Of a DNA stretch of 64,000 nt, positions 58,878 through 64,000 are shown one piece after another. The number at the start of each line of letters is the position of its first letter. Within the stretch, counting starts at the first letter, position 1. This stretch comes from Dipteris shenzhenensis (taxonomy: Eukaryota; Polypodiophyta; Polypodiopsida; Gleicheniales), in assembly GCA_047967505.1 (NCBI GenBank), contig CM106540.1; one strand, 5' to 3'. Below the pieces are notes generated by a model, which was given only the letters and a program-made list of their open reading frames with translations, was not told the origin of the DNA and did not search any database. The position numbers and the translations under genes were made by a program.

Positions 58878-59686
58878 ATGATGTGAAAGACATTCTATTG
58901 TTCTTTGCTGAACATGTGGATTATAGAGGTAGGGATCCTTCTATGTTTTTGTAATCGAAGTAAGGATATACTTCTACAAGCATTAGAGGCAAGATATGTC
59001 AGCCTTTAAGGTGAATAGTAGAAGATGCAATAGATGTAATGTGCTTTTTTGCTCTACATGCCTTCCATTTTTTGGATCAGATGTACTTCTGCAAACATGG
59101 AAGGCATGATATGTACATGTAGAGTATGAGCACGTTTTGGCTATATTCTACCTGCTCCTATGTTGTTGTCTCTCCATAAGGATTTCAATGTGAAAGTAAG
59201 GAGAGAAAGGTATTTAATATGATGTGTAGGCTACTCCTTTTCTTTGGATGGGTGTATGGAGGAAGATACCAAGTATGGGGAGGAAGGATATGTGTAGCCT
59301 GATATTTGTCTTCATGATGCATGTATGGAATATGTAATCATATAAGCATGGCAGGCATGATATGTAATGTAAAACTTGTGTGCAATGTTAGTTCTTTTTC
59401 AAATCTTGTATTCAGTACCACTATGTGTTTGTTTGCCAAATTTATTGTAATGTAAATATATGAGAAGGAAGGAGATGTGCAATTCGAACAATGTGCCCTC
59501 TAAGTAGTCTTTGTTTTTGTGAATCATATATTTTATATACTATTGAATCTCTCTCCATAATGAGTCTAATGTGATAGCATGAGAAGGAAGGAGGGAAGCA
59601 ATATCATTTTGGGGAATGACTCCTCTCTCCAATGAAATTTGATTAATCATATAGTGGATCAAGGGCTGCTCGCTTGCCTGTTGTTT
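58878..59686. other. 3' flank of the transposase gene, MULE right subterminal region
   Basis: No gene. A phrase ending GGCATGATATGTA recurs (near 59100 and 59350, with a variant near 58990). AGGAAGGAG words are frequent. This is the likely 3' UTR and subterminal region of the element. Confidence 0.45.
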
Positions 59687-59745
59687 AATCACGCTCGCTT
59701 AATTGGGCTCGCTCGCTTTTCCTTGCTCGCTCTTTGGTAATCCTC
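59687..59745 (-). repeat. Right terminal inverted repeat of the MULE
   Basis: On the minus strand it begins GAGGATTACCAAAGAGCGAG and matches the left end in the same order (GAGCGAGC, AAAAGCGAGC, GAGCCCAA, AAGCGAG). Extra GCTCGCTCG words inside it suggest internal expansion of a short motif. Confidence 0.8.
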
Positions 59746-59754
59746 ATTATAAAG
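59746..59754. repeat. 9-bp target-site duplication, right copy
   Basis: ATTATAAAG, identical to 46121-46129, starts at the base after the element end. Confidence 0.8.
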
Positions 59755-60154
59755 GTTTGAGGAGGTTTGATCAAATTGAACTTGGAGACAACAAGCTCTA
59801 CTATGTACATGAAGAGCTCAAACATCGAACTTGAAGATCTCAAGCCCTGATTATGCATCATCACTATGTCAAACAAGTTGAGATTTCTAGGTAGATTTTT
59901 CTATTTTTCACACATACTTTGCACTGTATCATGCACCAAACATAGCGCCTATACTTTGCACTGTACTATGGACTAGTGCTTGTCTTATGCCTTTGTACTA
60001 TCCACATTCAATTTGCACTATATCATCCAACATTACACTGTATCATTCAAATTGGCATATGGCCATCCTTTGTATATATATTTTCACATAGTTTTTCCTT
60101 GTACTCCCTAAGGGTTTTTTCATCCATAGCTAGAGAGCCTAGTTTGAGTGGGGG

Positions 60155-60289
60155 TGTTAGAGCTATATATAGCTTGCCCTAACTCAGCCTAGTCCTCAAC
60201 TATATATATGCCTATGATATATGAATAGAATCACTTCCTTGGGAGCAACTCTTGTGTCCGTCTCTCTCCTCTTTCTCTTCCTCTCAACA
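60155..60289 (+). repeat. Short Copia-type 3' LTR candidate
   Basis: TGTTAGAGCTATATATAGC follows a purine-rich GAGTGGGGG tract, contains TATA sequences, and the segment ends CTCTTCCTCTCAACA. These TG...CA ends, the PPT and the 135-bp size suit a small Copia LTR. Upstream internal sequence (59760-60150) is too decayed to identify. Confidence 0.5.
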
Positions 60290-60307
60290 GCTACAATATT
60301 AAAAACA

Positions 60308-60988
60308 CTACAAAACTTTGCTATTGGTGGATGGTTGTTTGGGTCTGTGTGCTTTCCTTGGAGTGCAAGTCGTCGCAACCACTGCATGATCAAAGCTTGT
60401 GTAGGACCAGTATAAGTCGATGGTACACAAACATCTATAATCGTAAGAATGTGGTGGGGCATTGCATATAGTATAGAAAGATGGGGGATTAGTGCAAAGG
60501 CCCTCTGAAGCTACGTGGAAAAATCTTTGATGAAAAGTCATAACAATCGTGGAATTGTTACTCTTCAATGCCGAATAATGCTTGTTGGTTCTCATCAGTG
60601 TCATCATTCCCCAATCACAAATGCCCAAATACCCCTCTTCTGGTGACTTAGACAAATGTAGCATAATGTTTTGCACAAGCAAATCCTTATGTAGGACATT
60701 ATGTTGGTGCATGTAATGACAGTGCCTACAAGTGCACTTAGACAATCAAAAACATGCTGATGACGAACACGCGGAGATTTTTGTGTCATCTCTGTGTCCC
60801 ACTGGACATGGTCTCTTTCCATCATGCCTGTGATATGTCATCCATCTATCTAAATGATTTCCATTCCAAAACAGGACTATTATCAATGGATTACTATCAA
60901 ATACTAGACCTATAGTGCGGATGATGCCTGAGTGTACACTTATGGGGATCGTCGAATAAGCTAATGCAAATGTGGCACATGCTAGCAT
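60308..60988 (-). pseudogene. Protein-kinase-like fragment, frameshifted
   Basis: In minus-strand order there is an N-lobe-like stretch (SGIIRTIGLVFDSNPLIIVLF), then a helix (HVFDCLSALVG), then a catalytic-loop-like HKDLLVQNIMLHL with the Asp of the HxD motif at about 60683-60685. A CDWGM word in the place of the DFG motif comes last. The pieces lie in different frames, so at least one frameshift is present. DWGM-type kinases form families in some plants, often spread by duplication or transposons. The identification rests on the order and spacing of weak motifs. Confidence 0.45.
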
Positions 60989-61640
60989 TGCTAGATGTCA
61001 TGGTGCCCACAATTACTGCCGGTGTGAATCGAATGTCCCATCATTGGAGAAGTGCTAGTGCCAATCATTGTGGTATTCTTGCTTCAACGGGCTCATCATG
61101 TTGTTCTGGTGGTGTTGCTACTAGCCTAAGGTAAGGGGGCTAAGGGTGCAGATATGGGCGGGTGCGAAGGAGAGGGAGACCTATCTAGATGTATGGTAGG
61201 ATGTGCAAAAGATGTGAAATCATGACATGGCCTCTATGGGGGATGTGCAACAAACTCTAGAACATAAGTCGAGTGTGGATATAGTAATAGAGGGGGTAGG
61301 GGACCATGTGCAAAAAAGGAAGGTAGTGGTTGTGGCTGTGGATGTAGTAGTTGTGGCTATGGATGCAATGGTTATGGCTGTGGATGTAAGGGATGTAGTG
61401 CATTGGTTGTAGGGGATGCAATGGTTGTGGCTATGGATGTGGGGGATGCAATGGTATTTGAGGATGTGGGTGCTGGGGACATGGGTGCATTGGCCAAGAA
61501 TGAAGGATGAGGTATCTCCCTTGCCCTTGAAGGCTTGCCATGCATTTTTTATGTATGCAACTCTATCTTCTATGGCAGGATTCTCCCACTTTGTGTCACA
61601 GGCAAGGATATCTCGACTTATTTGACCAAGACATCATCAA
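60989..61640. repeat. Gene-free DNA with a Val/Asp-type minisatellite (about 61325-61480)
   Basis: GGTTGTGGCTATGGATG-type units of about 18-24 bases recur. They give open frames rich in Val, Asp and Met that are not credible genes. Nothing else is recognised. Confidence 0.65.
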
Positions 61641-61689
61641 CTCTCCAAGGCAAAGTGGTGCATGAATTGCTAAACTTAGACTGCATAAC

Positions 61690-62170
61690 ATAATTCTCAA
61701 GATTGACTAGAGGGATGAATGCTAGACTAAGCATCTATGAAAATATCTCTAAACTCAAACTTCAACACACAACTCTCAAGATTGATTAGAGAGATGAGTG
61801 CCAGACTAAGCGTCTATGAAAATTGAGACTGCAACACACAACTCTAGCAAGAGAGATGATTGCCAACCTTCGATAAAAAACAAACATTAAAATCAAAGAG
61901 GAGACTACAACACATGATTCTCATAAAAGAGATGACTGCTAGTCCCAAATGCAAACATGAATATTGAAATCCAGACTGCAATACACAACTCTCAGAAGAG
62001 AGATGATTACCAGCCTTAGATAAAACACAAACGTTAAAATCAAAGTAGAGACTACAACACACAACTCTTGTAAGAGAGATAAGTGCTAGAACCAAATGCA
62101 AACATGGATATTGAAACCGAGATTGCAACACAGAACTCTCGCAAGAGAGATGATTGTCAGTCTCAACATG
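61690..62170. repeat. Tandem repeat of about 70 bp, seven units
   Basis: CAACACACAACTCTC-type words recur near 61762, 61831, 61908, 61978, 62053 and 62124. Between them are AGAGAGATGA-TGCC and AAATTGAGACTG-type phrases. Two alternating subtypes suggest a higher-order unit of about 145 bp. The 133-codon minus-strand frame across it is a by-product. Confidence 0.8.
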
Positions 62171-62679
62171 GGAGATGAGTTTACTTGTGCGAGAGCCAAG
62201 CTGGTTGCATGGGTAGGCAGGTGGGGACACAGAAGCAAGAAGCAAATAGATAGGAGTACTTACTTATACTCATTTTATTTGTACAAATAAACTGTTTTAT
62301 TCATACAAATACTTTTATTCGTATGAATAGAGAAGTATTTGTACAAATAGAGAAGTATTCATATGATTAGATTGCTACATTTTGAATCAGAAAAAATACA
62401 TATTTTACCTGTTTTTTCAAGTCAAAAAAAAATTTTAGCCATCGACAAGGCTTTTTATCTTTGCCCCTTTCACTCTTATAGTGGCATTATGTACATTTGT
62501 ATATTGAATTCACCATGAATACATGAATATTTCGATCTCAAACTTGGTGTATGTCCTATTATATTTTTGAGATATTTTTTATCTTTCAAATGATAAAACT
62601 TGTACTAAAAAATTGTTTTGGGTCTTATTGCAAACAACGTTATGTAATTCCATCAATATGGAAAAGTTGTACCAGTATC

Positions 62680-62805
62680 GATATATACCAACACTGGAAA
62701 TTTTATCTTCTAAAAGAGTTGGTATATACCGACATTGTCTGTCATTGTCAATATATAGCATCACTTGGTGGTGGTATATACCGATACTAATACCGACAAA
62801 AAACC
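62680..62805. repeat. GGTATATACC palindromes
   Basis: Three related sites occur: CGATATATACCAACA near 62678, GTTGGTATATACCGAC near 62719, and GGTATATACCGATACT near 62773. The first two can pair as a hairpin. Possibly the end of a small foldback element; no boundaries found. Confidence 0.45.
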
Positions 62806-63085
62806 CACCCGTGAGCCGTACTAACGGATTTTACATCTGCATGCACTAAGTGTTGGGAGGTGAGCGAAGGGTCACGGTGTAGTAGTGAATAGTAGATCAA
62901 TGAATTTCTCACAATATTCCTAGATGATTTCTCAATCTACAGCACAAAGTGAGCATATTGATGATTTCATGCACATATTGATACATTTGGGATGGAAATT
63001 GGGTCCTTCTTGGCTCATTCCCAAGGGAATTTATATTTTCCAATATTAGATCTACTATGTGAGGCAAATATTCTAATTAGTAGAG

Positions 63086-63700
63086 ATGAACTATTCAATG
63101 ACCGCAAAAAGCCCTAGAGATTGTGTAAAATGTATAAAAAGTTTGGCATTACCTCTTGGGAACCCATTTATCTTCTATGTGGATCTTGAAGTACTACTAT
63201 ACTTGATCAATAACACCATCCTGATGCCTTGTTTGATTCAATGGATACTATTGCTAATTTGCTCCAAGAATTCAACTTCAATCATCCAAAAACCTAGCTT
63301 TGTCAAACTATGGTCTCGCATTGAAGATACGAATTTGTACAAAGAGATCGATGAGTCTTCCCAATGCCAACTTGTTCCCAGTGTCAAGTTTTGAAGATAA
63401 GCACGAAGAGATAATCTAGTACATCGTTTCTCAAAGCTACAAGTAAGGACAAACGGCAACTAATTGCACTAAAATCATGAGAGTACTTGCTCCTAGTCAA
63501 ATACTTATATAGAAAAGAGGCGACATGGTCCTTCCATGATCTATCTTTCCACATGAAAGAAGTGCATCAAGGAAGTACCAGTGGCCATTCTCCACTGAGG
63601 CCATGATTGGGAAGATCCTGAACACATAATTATGATGGGACAATCTCAATACTGATGTGATAAATCATTGTAAAAAGTATGATGCATGTTGAAGAATTAA
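63086..63700 (+). pseudogene. Ty3/gypsy RNase H to integrase zinc-finger fragment
   Basis: NPFIFYVDLEVLLYLINN and IQWILLLICSKNSTSIIQKP correspond to the C-terminal part of gypsy RNase H (the VDH-ALLYLIN and RW-LLLQEF words). After a frameshift comes LPNANLFPVSSFEDKHEEI, the usual linker. Then a decayed HHCC region appears (EYLLLVKYLYRK, STEAMIGKILNT, INHCKKYDAC). Multiple frameshifts and stops. Confidence 0.6.
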
Positions 63701-63721
63701 GAGGACCATCTTCCAAGATCA

Positions 63722-63998
63722 AATATCATTGTACATCGCTCTAGCAAGTTCTATTCTTTCTTTCAACTATTGCATTCTGTTGAGGAGTATATACATATGT
63801 GAACTGTGTTCGAATGCCATTACTTCTGCAAAAGTTCATAAAGATATGTATTCATCTCCTTTGTTTGATTTCATGACATTGATTTTTCTACCTATCTGGT
63901 TCTCTACCATGGCTTTGAATTCTTGAAATTTGGAAAAGACTTTAGATTTCTCTTTAGAAAATAGAGCCAATAATATATGTTATAGTCATCGATGAAAG
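63722..63998 (-). pseudogene. Copia integrase fragment running off the window edge
   Basis: On the minus strand, from the right edge inward, the sequence reads as TFIDDYN-YYWLYFLKRES, then FQEFKAMVENQIGRKI and a decayed RSDNGGEY-type block (KSNKGDEYIS), then an ARAMYND-type end. This is a Copia integrase core of a family different from the Copia copies at 22-43 kb. It carries stops. Confidence 0.6.
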
Positions 63999-64000
63999 TC

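Larger units (their letters stand above)
46130..59745 (+). mobile_element. 13.6-kb Mutator-like element carrying a transposase and a ParB-like/DNA methyltransferase gene
   Basis: Its borders are imperfect terminal inverted repeats starting GAGG, flanked by a 9-bp direct duplication. Inside are a MULE-type transposase gene (55725-58877, plus) and a divergent, intron-rich gene for a ParB-like/DNA methyltransferase protein (47209-51255, minus). The 4.5 kb between them holds palindromic motifs and a minisatellite. Gene content and borders agree independently on a Mutator-superfamily element. Both genes are broken in this copy, so it cannot supply its own transposase. Its length is large for a MULE. 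Confidence 0.85.

Overview
The window is nuclear DNA of a land plant with a large, repeat-filled genome. The evidence is a plant-specific DUF538 protein gene, spliceosomal introns with GT/AG ends, Arabidopsis-type TTTAGGG telomere units and abundant decayed Copia, Ty3/gypsy and MULE-type transposons. The mix of elements would fit a fern, lycophyte or other non-flowering lineage, but the species cannot be settled from the sequence. Only one gene looks intact and host-like: the single-exon DUF538 gene at 4206-4631 (minus). Almost everything else is mobile DNA in various states of decay.

Layout. 1-3040: two candidate retrotransposon LTRs and small tandem repeats. 4206-4631: DUF538 gene. 7175-17320: copy 1 of a repeated unit of at least 10 kb. 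In order it holds an array of 16-bp palindromes, a TATA box, a short first exon, an AT-rich tandem-repeat intron, a coiled-coil/RING-H2 gene, and a satellite array whose monomers are partly replaced by telomere repeats. 17639-19648 (minus): a two-exon DDE-type transposase-like gene facing the RING gene. 21237-22012: GA microsatellites. 22505-25472: 5'-truncated Copia element. 26280-36388: three LTRs enclosing two gag-protease bodies with no reverse transcriptase, a TR-GAG-like non-autonomous element in tandem. 36389-37576: another Copia fragment. 38521-38860: gypsy gag fragment. 38856-44953: inverted, diverged copy 2 of the RING unit (satellite, RING gene, Copia insertion/deletion, AT-rich intron, TATA box, palindrome array).

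46130-59745 is the most notable object. It is a 13.6-kb DNA transposon with imperfect terminal inverted repeats of about 52 bp and a 9-bp direct flanking duplication (ATTATAAAG), as expected for a Mutator-like element. It carries a MULE-type transposase (55725-58877, plus; GCM/WRKY-like zinc region, DDE core, SWIM finger). Divergently, it carries an eleven-exon gene (47209-51255, minus) whose conceptual product joins a ParB-like GxHR motif to a circularly permuted N6-adenine/N4-cytosine DNA methyltransferase fold. The 4.5 kb between the two genes holds hairpins and half-sites built on one recurring motif, followed by a purine-rich minisatellite. A methyltransferase as a MULE passenger gene is, as far as I know, undescribed; a role in escaping host silencing is a reasonable but untested guess.

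59746-64000: a short Copia-type LTR, a protein-kinase-like pseudogene, minisatellites, a gypsy RNase H-integrase fragment and a Copia integrase fragment.

A window-wide theme is how the genes died. Most in-frame stops are TAG where a sister copy keeps CAG, or TGA where CGA is expected. This is the signature of deamination of methylated cytosine in plant CHG and CG contexts.
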